Origin: Rhipicephalus microplus
Taxonomy: Eukaryota > Arthropoda > Arachnida > Ixodida > Ixodidae
NCBI RefSeq assembly: GCF_043290135.1
Contig: NC_134710.1
Coordinates: 317,201,616-317,265,615, forward strand
Direction: 5' to 3'
DNA: 64,000 nucleotides
The notes beneath the pieces are model-generated. The model had not been told where the DNA came from. It ran no database searches and was given only the letters and a program-made list of their open reading frames with translations. A program made the position numbers and the translations under genes. Below, piece after piece: positions 24,649-35,420 of the stretch; the first letter of the stretch is position 1; each line of letters begins with the position of its first letter.

Positions 24649-24822
24649 CTTCACAATGTGGATATTCATCAGTCCACTGCCCATCAGCTTCACAGGTACG
24701 TGCGCTCGTACCTATAATTTTGAAGCCATAGTCGCATGTAAACTCAGCCGTGGAGCCGTATTGAGTGCTGTGTAGTGTAACAGTGCCGTTGGGGATTCCT
24801 TCAAGAGGTCCACAATCCACGA
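24649..24822 (-). CDS. Sushi/CCP-domain exon
   Basis: A 174-bp exon encoding one CCP module of 58 codons. The acceptor is TTGCCTGTTGCAG and the donor is GTATGT, with phase 1 at both ends. The framework is complete: VVDCGPLEG, NGTVT, YGSTAEFTCDYGFKI, ARTCEADGQW and PHCEG, giving four cysteines, the conserved Gly-Trp and the consensus tyrosine and phenylalanine positions. It matches the CCP consensus better than any other exon here. It lies 3' of the module at 26538-26711 on the same strand with compatible phase and equal length, consistent with consecutive modules of one secreted or membrane protein. Confidence 0.88.
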
Positions 24823-26537
24823 CTGCAACAGGCAACAAAAACTTCAGTGACATCTGGGCCAATCAGGTCATGTTTCGCAACGAATAATTTCACTTCGCAA
24901 TTCTACGTTCCCTACAGCATGAGCCACTTACAGTCGCCAATACCACAAGTGCCCACTGCACAATTTCGTCCTCGTGGAAGACCCGTAACAGTAAAAAATA
25001 AAAATTGCTGAAAAATAAGCGACTGATTCTCATCTCCCTTCGAACGCAGTCATAGATGCTTTAAAGCGAGGATCCGCTGGAGACACTTTGCTGATATTTT
25101 AGTCGTAACGTTGGTCACATTTATGGGTGTATACGTACCACCGACGCTGAACGGATTTGCGTTGACGCCGGGCTGAAAGCGCTTCTAATGTGATCACATT
25201 TGCGTGAATTCAGTAGAAGCGAGCTCTATAGATTTTCACCCCAGCTGAGTGATTCCTGTTTTCATCTCCCCGTTTAAAAAAATTTTATATCAACGGGAAT
25301 TCACTAATATCAGCAAGACAGAATTCGAACATTGCTAATTTAAATTTTCACAGGCTAATACCTGCGCAAACGGTGAAAACGACGCCGAATAACATCACGA
25401 AACTGACCTAAACACAATCTCATTGGCGTCATCAGATCAATTTGTGCCCGTGCGGTCAAAGCTTGACGCGTTTTGACCACTTTCACATGCTGCACCGAGT
25501 TTTTCAATTGTAAGTTGGACGATGAAAAAACATAGTAGGAAAACATAGGAACATAGTGGCACGCTAATTAGCTTGTAGCTCTATTTTGGACTGGTAATAT
25601 TGCATAATGAATTCAAAAAGGTTGATGATCAACCAAGATGTGGTCGTTCAAGCTTGGATCCCTGAAAGCTGGAATAGAAATTTTCGCTTACTCAAAGAAA
25701 AATACCACATGATTTCAGACGCTAATGCAATAAAGCCACTAACCCCACCATGGCTGCCGAAAAGGGCATGCCTGCGGATATACGCTGACGCTGCTCAAAC
25801 GTATGGCCCCGGAGTGTACCACTGGGTTTATCCAGACAATTCATTAAAAATATTCGCGAATGAGAGGTTACATCTGTGCAGAAATCTTAACTGGTGTTTG
25901 CTGCCAATGTGATCCCTTCTTTATGTGTGCTGCGTTCTTCGAGTGGGACATGAAGAAATGGACAAAGGGAAGGAGTTGCTTTACATTATGGTAATTTCTT
26001 GCGGATGCGGCTCGGAGTTTTCCCAAGATTAAAAAGCTCTGCTTTTAAAATCAATGCAAAGCATATAACTATTACCCCTGCGCGTCTGAATGAATCGGAG
26101 CAATACTGTTCCGTGTATTAGCAATACCTATGTATTATAGGAATACTGCGGGGCATTGCAAATAGCATGGTCAATTTGATTAAATACATTCGAGTATAAC
26201 GTGACTGAAATGAGACGATCCCGCCACATTGTGAATATTCTGCCACTACGAGGACTGTAGCGACGTCAGAGTTTCAAAGTACGAGATGTTTTTGTGATAA
26301 AGTGACGTCGTGCGGGTACAGTGGTGGAGCAGCGAAGCATGTGCCGTTTTGTATCAGCCACCCTGAGCGCAGGCAAGGGCGCCGCTTCATTAGTTAAAGC
26401 ACGTCGACAATTCAAATAAACACTTCTATCTTACTGGCTTATCTGCTGTACTGACCGCAGTTTTCACCCGCGAATGCACGTTACCATTCTGGCGTGGTGT
26501 TGTCAGTCAAGTTCTCGCGCGTGGTAGGCATACTCAC
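24823..26537. other. Presumptive intron between CCP exons
   Basis: AT-rich sequence without recognisable coding content. A plus-strand frame at 25607-25912 (101 codons) has no known motif. The stretch is read as an intron because compatible CCP exons flank it on the minus strand. Confidence 0.5.
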
Positions 26538-26711
26538 TTTGACACTCAGGCTTCACACCACTCCAGGTGCCGTCAGTTTGACAGTACAGTTGGGCATTTC
26601 CGATCATCCTGTAGCCTTTGTTGCACTCGTACCGCACTTCCTTCGAGAACACGAAGACCGCGTCCAGAAGGCGACCCCAGCGGATGTCTCCTGGGTGACC
26701 GCATGACACCA
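26538..26711 (-). CDS. Sushi/CCP-domain exon
   Basis: A 174-bp exon encoding one CCP module. The acceptor is GTGTTCTTGCAG and the donor is GTGAGT, phase 1 at both borders. Landmarks in order are VVSCGHPGDI, KEVRYECNKGYRMIG, LYCQTDGTWSG and PECQ, providing four cysteines, the Tyr-x-Cys pair, the Gly-Tyr and the Trp. Equal length and phase to the exon at 24649-24822 indicate modules of the same gene. Its ligand or pathway cannot be deduced. Confidence 0.88.
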
Positions 26712-28716
26712 CTGCAAGAACACAAACGCAGGCGTTACTTCGCCGGCCAAGGATATCGTTCAAGCAAGCTCGCCTACCCTTTGTGCGTGTACCTCAACAA
26801 GCCCAATTGATGTCTGCAATTAGCCCCAAACATGTAGCATAATGTTCGAAGGAACATTGCACAAACAATACTCTATATTTAATTAAAAATGACACGGATT
26901 CATTTTTCTTTGTACCTCACGCTTCGTCACAATGATGGGTGGCGCCGTGGCACAATGGGAAACCTGCACGTTTGACCACAAGCGTATATATTGCAGTGTC
27001 CGAAAGTCACCGCCTTTTAGAAAATTTTAGCAGCAATTATACTTGGGTCAGTTTCAGAAAACGTTATGGTATTTTATGCAACCATCTTTAAAATTAAGTA
27101 TGTGGTCTAAGTTTAAGCACTGATGTCTTCCACAGATTTTCCCATTTATAGTTGGTGGTATGCAAAGTAACGCTGCTGATCGACAAGGGCCATATTGTTT
27201 CTACTTGAATGACGAATAAAACACTTCCATTCTCTTCGTCTTTATGTAATTATTCTTTATGTCTGTATGCGCGAACGAATAGTAGTGATCTCACACAGTT
27301 TGCGTGCCGCTGGAAACAGTGTATTTGTCGCATCACTTCAACAGCACGCACGATGACGGTGTTGATGTACTGCAGGCAACAGTGGCAACAGAGCATATCG
27401 CCATACACCTTGAAACAACAAACATGTATATGTGGGATTTCATGTACACGTGTAAAAAAAACCATGAGCAGACAGATATTGTCGCAATAACACGCTCCCA
27501 AGAAGTCTAACTCTGCGACAAGTAACGTGAGCGAGGGTTTCACGACACATGCATCGTCTGCTTTGTTGATGAGATTTGCTTCTTCAATTTCACTAGCTAC
27601 TTTATCTATGAATCTAGATTGCACTGTCGTATCAGCGAACAAGCGCGCAGCCGCATTCTGTGCAGTGAAAAGAAAGGTTAGAACATGGCTGTCACTTCAG
27701 TGAAGCTCTGTGATCCCCTCGCCCGTTTTATCCAATCGCCATCCTTTTTGTCCCTCTTCACCTTTACTTCATTCCTACTGATTCTCGTTTCCATCTCGCA
27801 CCTCCCTTGTTATGCTAGGTGCTTGGCACATACCCGTTTTCCATGACATGGTTCCGCCGACCTTTCTGAAACGACAGCTGGCAGAATCTGAAACCTAAAG
27901 AGCTCCGCCGTAAAAACTATAATTGAGAATCAGAGTTTCCATTTCAGTGATTCCGGAGGTCACTATCGATTAAGAAATAACCTATATATGAGATACGGAA
28001 AAGCCTATAGACCTGAGCGGAGATGTTAGAGAACAATTTTTTGAAGTCCACCCACCTTTCTCTACATCATCTTCACTGGACCAAATTTCGTAATTGCAGC
28101 TTGCTAGTTAGCATAAGTTTGAGAACACGGTTCTCAGAAGTACTTAGCAGAAGACTACAACGAATTTATTTGCTTATCAACGCTCAAGCATGTAGGACTT
28201 TGTCTAAGCTGGATCCTTTGTTTTTTCCTGATTACATGAATGAGAAAGATGAAAACAATATTTGTAATTAAGTGATTGCTATAACGAAGTAAATTAAATT
28301 CTCCCTTCGACTTCGCTACTGCCAGGTTTTTTTGGAGTGTCACTCCACTATTTGCAGAAACCAGGCAAAGTAATGGGCCCGCACAGGATATACAATGCGA
28401 GCGACATCTCACGACTGACAACTTAAATAATTTGCTACTTTCGTTGACAAGAAAACCAATCACGTGTGTTTCTTCCATCTGGTGGCATGCCACAGCGAAT
28501 CCGGTGGCCCACTTCATTTTCTATGCCATAAAGCGTTGCTACGTAATCGCCTTCATTGGCGAAATTTATATTTGTGACAATATCTTTTCACCCACGCACG
28601 CCCGTATCGACGGGGGTTTCTCGACCTTAACATCCTCAGTCCTTGGTCACGGCACAGCTCACAGCATACGAGGCGGGAAAATGGCAAAAGAAGAACACAT
28701 TCTACATTTTACTCAC
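26712..28716. other. Presumptive intron between CCP exons
   Basis: No domain-like frames. At 26940-26975 a GGCGCCGTGGCACAATGG segment vaguely resembles a tRNA-like head, but no B box follows. Overlapping open frames at 27209-27642 on both strands look non-coding. Confidence 0.45.
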
Positions 28717-28829
28717 GTCTGCAGTCATACTTCTCGATCTCCCAGTACAGTGACCCGTTGCTATTCATCCGGCAAGTAGCATTCCAAGTTTTGATATCTC
28801 TAGGAAGATATCCTATGCCACAGCGGTAC
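28717..28829 (-). CDS. Half-module CCP exon (3' half of a split sushi domain)
   Basis: A 113-bp exon with acceptor TTTTCCAG and donor GTGAGT. It encodes the second half of a CCP module: YRCGIGYLPRD, then TWNATCRMNSNGSLYWEIE and KYDCR. This gives Cys 2, 3 and 4 plus the Trp, while Cys 1 must lie in an upstream exon. The 5' border is phase 2, directly before the Tyr-x-Cys, the position where split CCP modules are classically interrupted. The 3' border is phase 1, matching the next exon at 26538-26711. A matching first half was not found in the window up to about 36 kb. Either the intron is long or the half-exon is too diverged to see. It has a potential N-glycosylation site (NAT). Confidence 0.72.
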
Positions 28830-29195
28830 CTGGAAAACGTTTACCATTCTATTCCAAGGCGTTTCGAAACATCTCTTCGTAAGCAAGTACATAACAGTGC
28901 ACAGGACATTCAAAGCACGTGCTAAATGGGAAGCTTGAGCGCTTTTACTCAAATGGCACAGTAATGCACGTTACGGTCAGGCCAATATAGCCCACTGAAA
29001 CAGATGACTGACCGAGGGTAACCCCATATCTGAACTAAAGCTGAATTCTGTAAGGGATATACATCTATATTCACGTAGGCACGCTTGCCTCACGGCATAG
29101 TTAGTTAAGGCTACTTCCTACAACCTGTAACACTCATGTGCAGTTCGCTCAAGTAAATTAATTGTACTTTAGTTTGAAATGTCTGATTTTTCAGA

Positions 29196-29567
29196 GTGAA
29201 AGCATGCTTATTGCCAAAAGAGGTGATGCAAACTATATTGGAGTGGCCTGATATCAACACAGAGGGGGAGATTCGAGCCTTCATTTGCAGGGCCCCTGAC
29301 ATGGCACCAACCATATGGGAGTATCCGCGTATTTTCAGAGCTATGCCACGTGGCCGTGGCACAATTACACTTCCAATCTCGCAAAACTATGCTGCCCATT
29401 ACGCACAATATTTGAGCTTTAAGGTGACCGTAGGTTCCACACAATATACAAACTGTCGCTCTGAGTATCAGCACGCGGTGTTAAATACGATCGATGCGGG
29501 TGCGCAAATGAAAAGTGGAAAATGTGTTCCACCTGTGTTCCCATTATATCTTCCGGGCACTAACTAG
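29196..29567 (+). CDS. Unidentified 123-codon open frame (doubtful)
   Basis: An ATG-to-TAG frame whose translation looks moderately protein-like: varied composition, AFICRAPDMAPTIWEYPRIF and RGRGTITLPISQNYAAHYA, and cysteines near the end. I recognise no family. There is no clear splice site, TATA box or partner exon nearby, and a SINE follows at 29594. It may be part of an unknown transposon gene or chance. Confidence 0.2.
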   Translation: MKACLLPKEVMQTILEWPDINTEGEIRAFICRAPDMAPTIWEYPRIFRAMPRGRGTITLPISQNYAAHYAQYLSFKVTVGSTQYTNCRSEYQHAVLNTIDAGAQMKSGKCVPPVFPLYLPGTN

Positions 29568-29593
29568 GTGCATTGAATTGTTTCACCTTGTCC

Positions 29594-29797
29594 TCCGCAG
29601 TGGTTTAGCGCTTACGGTGCTCGGCTGCTGATCCGAAGGGCACGGCACTCGCATTTAGATGTAGCCGAAATGGTTGAGGCCCATGTACTGTGTGATTTGA
29701 GTGCACGTTAAAAAAACGAATCATTAAAAATTTTTGGACTCTTTCACTACGGCGTTCCTTATAACAATATCATGGTCTCAGAACGTAAAACGAAATA
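29594..29797 (+). repeat. Degenerate SINE
   Basis: A diverged plus-strand copy. Recognisable parts are CCTCCGCAGTGGTTTAGCG, GTGCTCGGCTGCTGATCCG, GGCCCATGTACTGTG, GTGCACGTTAAA, CACTACGGCGTTCC and a CATGGTCTCAGAACGTAAAA tail. The B box has been lost. Confidence 0.7.
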
Positions 29798-30295
29798 TAT
29801 TCATTTCATTTTTCCACTTTTTTCTTGGGAGCAAGAAGACCATGCAATAATGGCGTAGCCGGGGGGGAGGTGGCACACCTGGCACTTGCATGATGCCCCC
29901 CTCTTTCCTCGAAAAATTTTTTTCGTCGTGGTATACAGAGCTCATAGTGACACGACCACACTTGCCTGCATGGTCCTCCTTTCAGATCAAAGACCTGCCT
30001 TTGCCGAAACAAATTTCTGCCTACGTCCCTGCTTGGAAGTCATTTAAAAACTGCACTGGCCAACAACGTCTACATCAAGAGCAAAACAAGAAGGATAACG
30101 TGGAGCTTTTGACTGCTGTCTTCAGTCTCCACACGCTAGATCTCAAAGTACGTTCTTGTCCACTAACTTGTGCAATTTGTGCACGGGGTTATCTTGTGCA
30201 CAGAGTTATCCTGTACAACGTAATATTTTAAGAAATGATTGGCTATGTGCTCCATTCAGGACGGTTTTATGCTCATGCATTGATTATGAGCTAGC

Positions 30296-30530
30296 CCGCC
30301 TAGGTGAAACAGGGGCTACTGTGCTCGGCGTTTGACCTAAGGTCACGGGTTCGATCCTTGTCGCCTTAGTCGCATTTCGATGGAGGCAAAATGGTAGAGG
30401 CCCGTGTACCAAGAATTGTCGGTGCACGTTAAGGAACACCAGATTGTTGAAATTTCCGGAACGCCTCTCTACGGCGTGTCACATAATTATATCCTTGTTT
30501 GAGGATGTAAATCCCCACATATTAATATTA
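30296..30530 (+). repeat. Diverged SINE
   Basis: The head CCCGCCTAGGTGAAACAGGG is altered, but the B box is clear (GGTCACGGGTTCGATCC). The body follows with GATGGAGGCAAAATGGTAGA, GGCCCGTGTACC, GTGCACGTTAAGGAACACCA and CTCTACGGCGTGTC, and the end with AAATCCCCACATATTAATAT. Many substitutions indicate an old copy. Confidence 0.75.
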
Positions 30531-32351
30531 ATGATTAGGAGCTACAGCACTGGCACGTATATGTGTTTACGAACGACCAAAGTCACCTCAGAAGAATCCG
30601 CTTCTGCTATAGAAAATATTCCTCACGTTGTCATCTTCCTGTTGAGCCGATGCCTTGGATATCGAACGTTTGTATCATTCGTCTACGTAGTTTAATACGG
30701 CTGTTGATATCAGCGTCTCCGTAAAAATATTGTGTGCCGCACTCTATCACATCGCGAGAGGTCTGAAAGCCATTAGGGATTTCCCTGTTTCAGGGACTGC
30801 CACCCTATTTGGCGCCGTAAGGAGATATAATGATCCCTTTCGTCTCTTCACTGTATGTCACACATTAAAGAGCCAAAGCCTCAGTTCTCGACTCACTAGG
30901 TTATGCCACACGAAGCATGCGCTTTCATCTTGCCCAGAAGTGACTTCGGTTTCATAGAAAAATCTGAGCTGCTTGTAAAAACAGCTTAAGCGACAGAGAA
31001 AAATACGAAATTCTGACTGGACGCAGCGCTTTACGTCGTCACCATTCGTTATTGAGTGCTTTCTTTACAACTACATGGACTGCCAACAGGTGCTACCTAC
31101 ATGGTTATAAAAAATATTCCTGGGGTAAGCACCTCCAGCATAACCTCTAGCATCCAAAGTGGAGCTTTCTGATTCTTGCAGAACTGTCGTTACATAAAAC
31201 GTTACATGAATTCCAATTGGTGTTGAAACGGTGCAGCTACGAGAAGCCCATTTAAAAAATCTGTTCAGGGAGCCCCAAAATACACCAAAAACAACCTTCT
31301 ACATTATATAAATATTCATGACATTCTTGAAAATACAGAAAGCATAAGCTTTATCACATATACAAATTATTCCACACAACCATGGGGTGGACCTACATCT
31401 ACGACAGTAAATGCAAAAAGTCTTAATATTTGTGATAGTACAGCTTTGCCAACCGCTGAATAATCGTCCAATAGGGGTGCCGCCATAGGGCCACCCCTAA
31501 TGAATGCCGTCATAGCGTTGGGTGCCGCCATTGGGTGCCGTCACAGCTAGGGGCAATGCTAGCTATGTGGCAACGCTCTATAGAACTACATTTAACGCGC
31601 TCCCTTGGACGAAATGAGAAAGAAAGCGCTGAGAGTTCGAAAAGAATCCTGTAACAGCGCTCGCATTCATCGGATTCGAAAAAAAATTGTGGTAGTCCAT
31701 TCGTGTGGCAATCAACTCCAATAATGAGGTCATTCAATGATTATTTGGAAAAGTGTTGCAGGGCCAGTTGAAGGTTTGCTCATAAGCGCTTCTCACCGTT
31801 CCAATGTCGCCTTCAATGATGTATTCAAAGTGGCCCTACGAGCTTTTCTAATGTAGAAAGCTTTTAGAACGAAAGCTCTATTATACACTACGTCCTCAAG
31901 GTCATTCGTCGCCTCGAAAGGTCTAGAGCCACATGATTCCAAGTGTGACAGGCCACGTGATCACGTCATGTAATTCGCTGCAGACAGACAGGCATCGCAA
32001 TGACTTTTGCTCGGTGCGTCACGGCTGTGGTACCACGTGATCAACTGAACGTTTGACGGCTGCTTCTCAAGTGCTTGGTCGTTAATTGCGGAGTTTAGCC
32101 ACCCACAGAACGCAGTGACCACTGTGCATGCATTTCAGCGTGCTCAAGCGACCGGCTAAATTCTACCAGCAGACGTAGGCCTTTTCAATAGAGGGAAGTA
32201 TAACCTCCTTTCTTGACTGTTGTATATGAATACAAAAGCTGACGTCAGACACTCGGCCGTGAACATTCCGAAGGAGACGCATTTTAAGGGCCTCTGACAG
32301 CGAAGCTTTGTTTGTGGCTTTTTTACAGTAATTTGCATTTTTGCGTCTGGC
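30531..32351. other. Gene-free stretch
   Basis: No coding content recognised. At about 31470-31555 a short cluster of related GGGTGCCGCCAT / GTGCCGTCA motifs forms a small local repeat. Otherwise there are only short chance frames. Confidence 0.4.
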
Positions 32352-32595
32352 AATGCCGACATTGCCCCGCCACGGCGGTCTAGTGGCTATACCCCTGTCA
32401 CACGGGCACCCGCGAACACCGTTTAACTCCCTCGTCATTATGACAAGGGAGATGCGGCCCTTGTCACGCGGCCACCCTTACGCAAACGAACGTAAACGGC
32501 GCATTTCACAAAGGACGTTCGACGATCTTTTGCAGCGGAACGAGGTACTCCCGTTCCCAGTGTCGGCAGGTCAGAAAAAAAAATTCGAGTACTAA

Positions 32596-33267
32596 TTCTG
32601 CTCCCGAAAAGTTGCAAGTAATGTGCAAAAAGGTCAATGCAGAGAGTAGCGGGAAACAGGTTTGTAAGATTAAGCACCGGGAGAAATTTGTGAATTGTTG
32701 TTGTGGTGTTGTCTATAGCACTCCTTTGACTTGCGGTTGCGAATACATAGGCCAATCTGGAAGGTGTGTGAATGAAAGACTAAAGGAGCACAAGTACAAT
32801 GTAGAAAGAGCTGTATGTGGTCATTTGGCCCTTCACTGTCAGAGGTGCGGTTGCGTCCCTATGTTCCAAAACACCCGTATACTCTTTAAGGCCCGTGACA
32901 GAACCACACGTGAAATTATTGAAGCTTTTGAAATAGACAAAATGAAAGAAAAATGTGTGAGTGTGGCTTCCATAGCATTATCATCTAAAGAAAAGAAGTA
33001 TCTGGAATTTTCGCTTTGACGAGCTAGTGTAGATTGTCGCTATCAGTGATGACACGTGCATGGGCTGTGCTGTATTTTTGACGTGACATTATCCATGTTT
33101 TATCCGTCTCCTGTTGTATAAACAGCGTGTGTGATCGCAAATAAAACATTAGTTGCAAGTTAGCGCTGTGTGTGTGTGAATCTCTCCTTTGTGTGTGTCC
33201 TTGTCGTGGTGCGCTATACCAGTGAAAATGATGAATCCCAACCAACTAGCCCGGCAACGTGCCTTAG
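32596..33267 (+). mobile_element. 5'-truncated Penelope-like element
   Basis: This 672-bp segment interrupts the TIR element and is bordered by an 11-bp direct repeat TCGAGTACTAA (32585-32595 and 33268-33278). The sequence on both sides is contiguous in copy 2 at 34720-34740. It carries the C-terminal GIY-YIG endonuclease domain and a 3' untranslated tail of about 250 bp. Severe 5' truncation is the usual fate of retroelements that insert by target-primed reverse transcription. Confidence 0.88.
32612..33019 (+). CDS. Penelope-like GIY-YIG endonuclease domain (fragment)
   Basis: A 135-codon intact frame ending in TGA. Landmarks are GVVYSTPLTCGCEYIGQSGR (the GIY and YIG elements as VVY and YIG, with the catalytic Arg of the following helix in GRCVNERLKEH), then CGHLALHCQRCGC with the Cys/His cluster, ILFKARDRTTREIIEAF, and a terminal CVSVASIALSSKEKKYL. 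This order is characteristic of the C-terminal endonuclease of Penelope-like elements, which nicks target DNA. The reverse transcriptase is missing. The ATG is internal to the parental ORF, so this is a remnant, not an independent gene, although the frame is undamaged. Confidence 0.88.
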   Translation: MQVMCKKVNAESSGKQVCKIKHREKFVNCCCGVVYSTPLTCGCEYIGQSGRCVNERLKEHKYNVERAVCGHLALHCQRCGCVPMFQNTRILFKARDRTTREIIEAFEIDKMKEKCVSVASIALSSKEKKYLEFSL

Positions 33268-34522
33268 TCGAGTACTAAACTGCCGCAGTGAGAACAGTAT
33301 TGCATTTTCGCAATATCAAACGTTCTTTTGCTACAGTACTCATTCATTAGGTGTGTTTCTTTACATATATATAGGCCCACCAGAATGCAGTTACTCTCCA
33401 CACCAATGCCCTCCACACTGTGGCTCGTTCGTCGGGCGCTGCCATTTAAAAATGTTTCGTCCATGCGTGTGGTTGTTGTCGTCACCGTGCTTGCGTTTGC
33501 CCATGGGAGGAACGACTGACAGCGTTGCATCATTGTCACCTGCTTCGACGGCTACAGGGGTGATGCGACCCGATCTAATACAAGGGTAACTTACGGGCTA
33601 GAAAAACAACTAGTCGTCGAGCTCAGCGCAATTGTACACAAACATAGTGTTAGGCACAAGGTGGCCAGCGTCGCTGCCAGCATCGCTACATTTAGCGAAT
33701 GCATTTTCATTTAAAATAACCTTTATTGCTATCTTTGCTTCAGACCTACGTAATTTTGTGTTTTTTGAACCGCATAACGAGGATTGCCCCTAAACAAGCA
33801 ACTAGAGATGGAATTAGGATAGTTCTGCGAAAATCAACAGTGCTGGCAGAGCACCCTCACGACAACTATTACAACCTTTTTATTGCTGTGTGACACTGCC
33901 ACAACTCCATCTCCGTCGAGCGGCCTAGGGGAGATCTACGTTGACGGAGTTTGGAGAGAGTTTGATGGCGGCCGTGGGACAGGGGTATAAGGTACTCGGC
34001 TGCTGATCCGCAGGTCACGGAATTGAATCCCGGCTACGGCGGCTGTATTACCGATGGAGGCGGAAATGCCGTAGGCCCGTGTTCTCAGATTCGGGTGCAC
34101 GGTAAAGAACCCCAGTTGGTCGAAATTTCCGGAGCCCTCCACTACGGCGTGTCTTATAATCCTATGGTGATTTGGGACGTTAAACCCCACATACCGAATC
34201 AATGCCGACATTGAATCTTAAATGTTCTTACACATCATATAATTAATGCTAGCTTCATTACTACAGAACGATTTGCCGTGAGTCCGAAACACCCGCCTAA
34301 ATACTATAAGAAACTAGCGCCTCCTCACAGCAGGGCAACGCTGAGACTACGTTCCCTCAAGCTTCGTTGATGCTGATCGCACTCTTTTCAAATAGGAGGA
34401 CCCGCGGACGGTGAAGAATGAAACGATGAGGGTGCTATGACGTGTCTCCCCAAGAAAAAAAAAAAGAAAAGCACTCCTGGCGTCCACAATCAAGACCACC
34501 TCGGGAGCAGCTAACAGAGTAA

Positions 34523-35420
34523 AACCCCTGTCACACGGGCACCCGCGAACACCGTTTAGCTCCTTCGTCGTTACGATAAGGGAGATGTGGTGCGTGTCAC
34601 ACGGCTACCATTATGCAAATGAAGGTAAACGGAGCATTTCGCAAAGGAAGTTTGACGAGGTTCTTTTGCAGCGGAACGAAGTACTCCCGGTCCCAGTATC
34701 GGCAGGTCAGAAAAAAAATTCTAGTACTGAATTGCTGCAGCGACAAAAATAAATACATTTTGGCAATATTAAACGTTATTTTGCGGCAGTACTCAGTCAT
34801 AACGTGTGTTTCTTTGGCGCGGTGTGGAGGGCATCGTCCATGCGTGCGATTCTTGTCATCGCAGTGTTTGCGTGGACCCGGGAGAGGAATGACTGACAGT
34901 GCTGCATCATTGTTACCTGCTTCGACGACTGCAGGAATGGGTAATGGGACTAGACCTAACTCAAGGGTGACTTGAGATGCGCTCAGGAGAGAAGGAAACT
35001 CTAGAACTTTGGTACACGGGGTACAAAACCAACTAGTCGGGGAGCACAGCGCAATTGTAAAGAAACATAGCGTTAGGCACAAGGGGGCCAGCGTCGCTGC
35101 AAGCATTGCTACAAATAGCGAATGTGTTTTCATTTGAAATAATTTTTCATGTTTTGTTGCCTTTTGGTTTTCGTAAAAACTGCATTATATTTGGTTTTCG
35201 TAAAAACCGCATAAAGAAGATTCACAAAAAAGCACCTAGAGATGAAATTGGGATACTTCTGTGAAACTCAAACAGTGCCGGCTGAACCCCCTCGCGACAA
35301 CTACTGCAACCTTGTCGTTGCCGTGTGCACTGATACAACTCCATCTCTCTCGAACTACCTAGCGGAGCTTTACGCTGACGGAGTTTAGCATAGTTCAGTG
35401 GTGACCATGTGATATGGGTA
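34523..35420. mobile_element. TIR element copy 2
   Basis: It begins ACCCCTGTCACACGGGCACC and parallels copy 1 throughout: GCGAACACCGTTTAGCTCC, GCAGCGGAACGAAGTACTCC, the A-run after GGCAGGTCAG, GTGTGTTTCTTT, and the closing CTGACGGAGTTTAG. The right terminus is degenerate (GATATGGGTATA), so its end is approximate. It contains the empty site for the Penelope insertion of copy 1. It has no transposase but does contain the minus-strand open frame at 34597-35133. Confidence 0.75.
34597..35133 (-). CDS. 178-codon open frame inside TIR element, secreted-like N-terminus
   Basis: A minus-strand ATG-to-stop frame within the TIR element. The first 30 residues (MKTHSLFVAMLAATLAPLCL, then LCFFTIALC) form a hydrophobic signal-peptide-like segment, followed by a Cys- and Pro-containing region (SPTSWFCTPCTKV) and a mostly polar remainder. 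Copy 1 has a recognisable counterpart beginning MKMHSLNVAMLAATLA at about 33713 on the minus strand, but it meets a stop after about 40 codons. The two N-termini are similar at the protein level. No family is recognised. It might be a captured exon, a remnant of an element-encoded protein, or a chance frame. Confidence 0.3.
   Translation of the reverse strand: MKTHSLFVAMLAATLAPLCLTLCFFTIALCSPTSWFCTPCTKVLEFPSLLSASQVTLELGLVPLPIPAVVEAGNNDAALSVIPLPGPRKHCDDKNRTHGRCPPHRAKETHVMTEYCRKITFNIAKMYLFLSLQQFSTRIFFLTCRYWDREYFVPLQKNLVKLPLRNAPFTFICIMVAV

Larger units (their letters stand above)
32390..33987. mobile_element. TIR element copy 1 (TA target), inserted in a SINE
   Basis: The element starts TACCCCTGTCACACGG and ends in CGTGGGACAGGGGTA, imperfect terminal inverted repeats of about 15 bp. 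It is flanked by TA on both sides, and removing it with one TA restores the SINE. TA duplication points to the Tc1/mariner-type mode of integration, but no transposase is encoded, so it is non-autonomous. Without the Penelope insertion at 32596-33267 it would be about 0.9 kb, the same size as copy 2 at 34523-35420, with which it shares sequence end to end. Confidence 0.85.
32364..34200 (+). repeat. SINE split by a nested insertion (parts 32364-32389 and 33988-34200)
   Basis: The SINE head GCCCCGCCACGGCGGTCTAG ends at GGCTA (32389). The remainder resumes at TAAGGTACTCGGCTGC (33988) and runs through the B-box region, GGAGCCCTCCACTACGGCGT and the tail to 34200. Joining the two parts gives a normal SINE. 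The whole unit is bordered by an exact 13-bp direct repeat, AATGCCGACATTG (32352-32364 and 34201-34213, the last G being shared with the SINE start). This proves that both halves belong to one original insertion. Confidence 0.93.

Noticed and set aside
29111..29474. Minus-strand frames opposite the 123-codon ORF
   Set aside because: They overlap the plus frame, have no motif, and show no matching splice context for the CCP gene.
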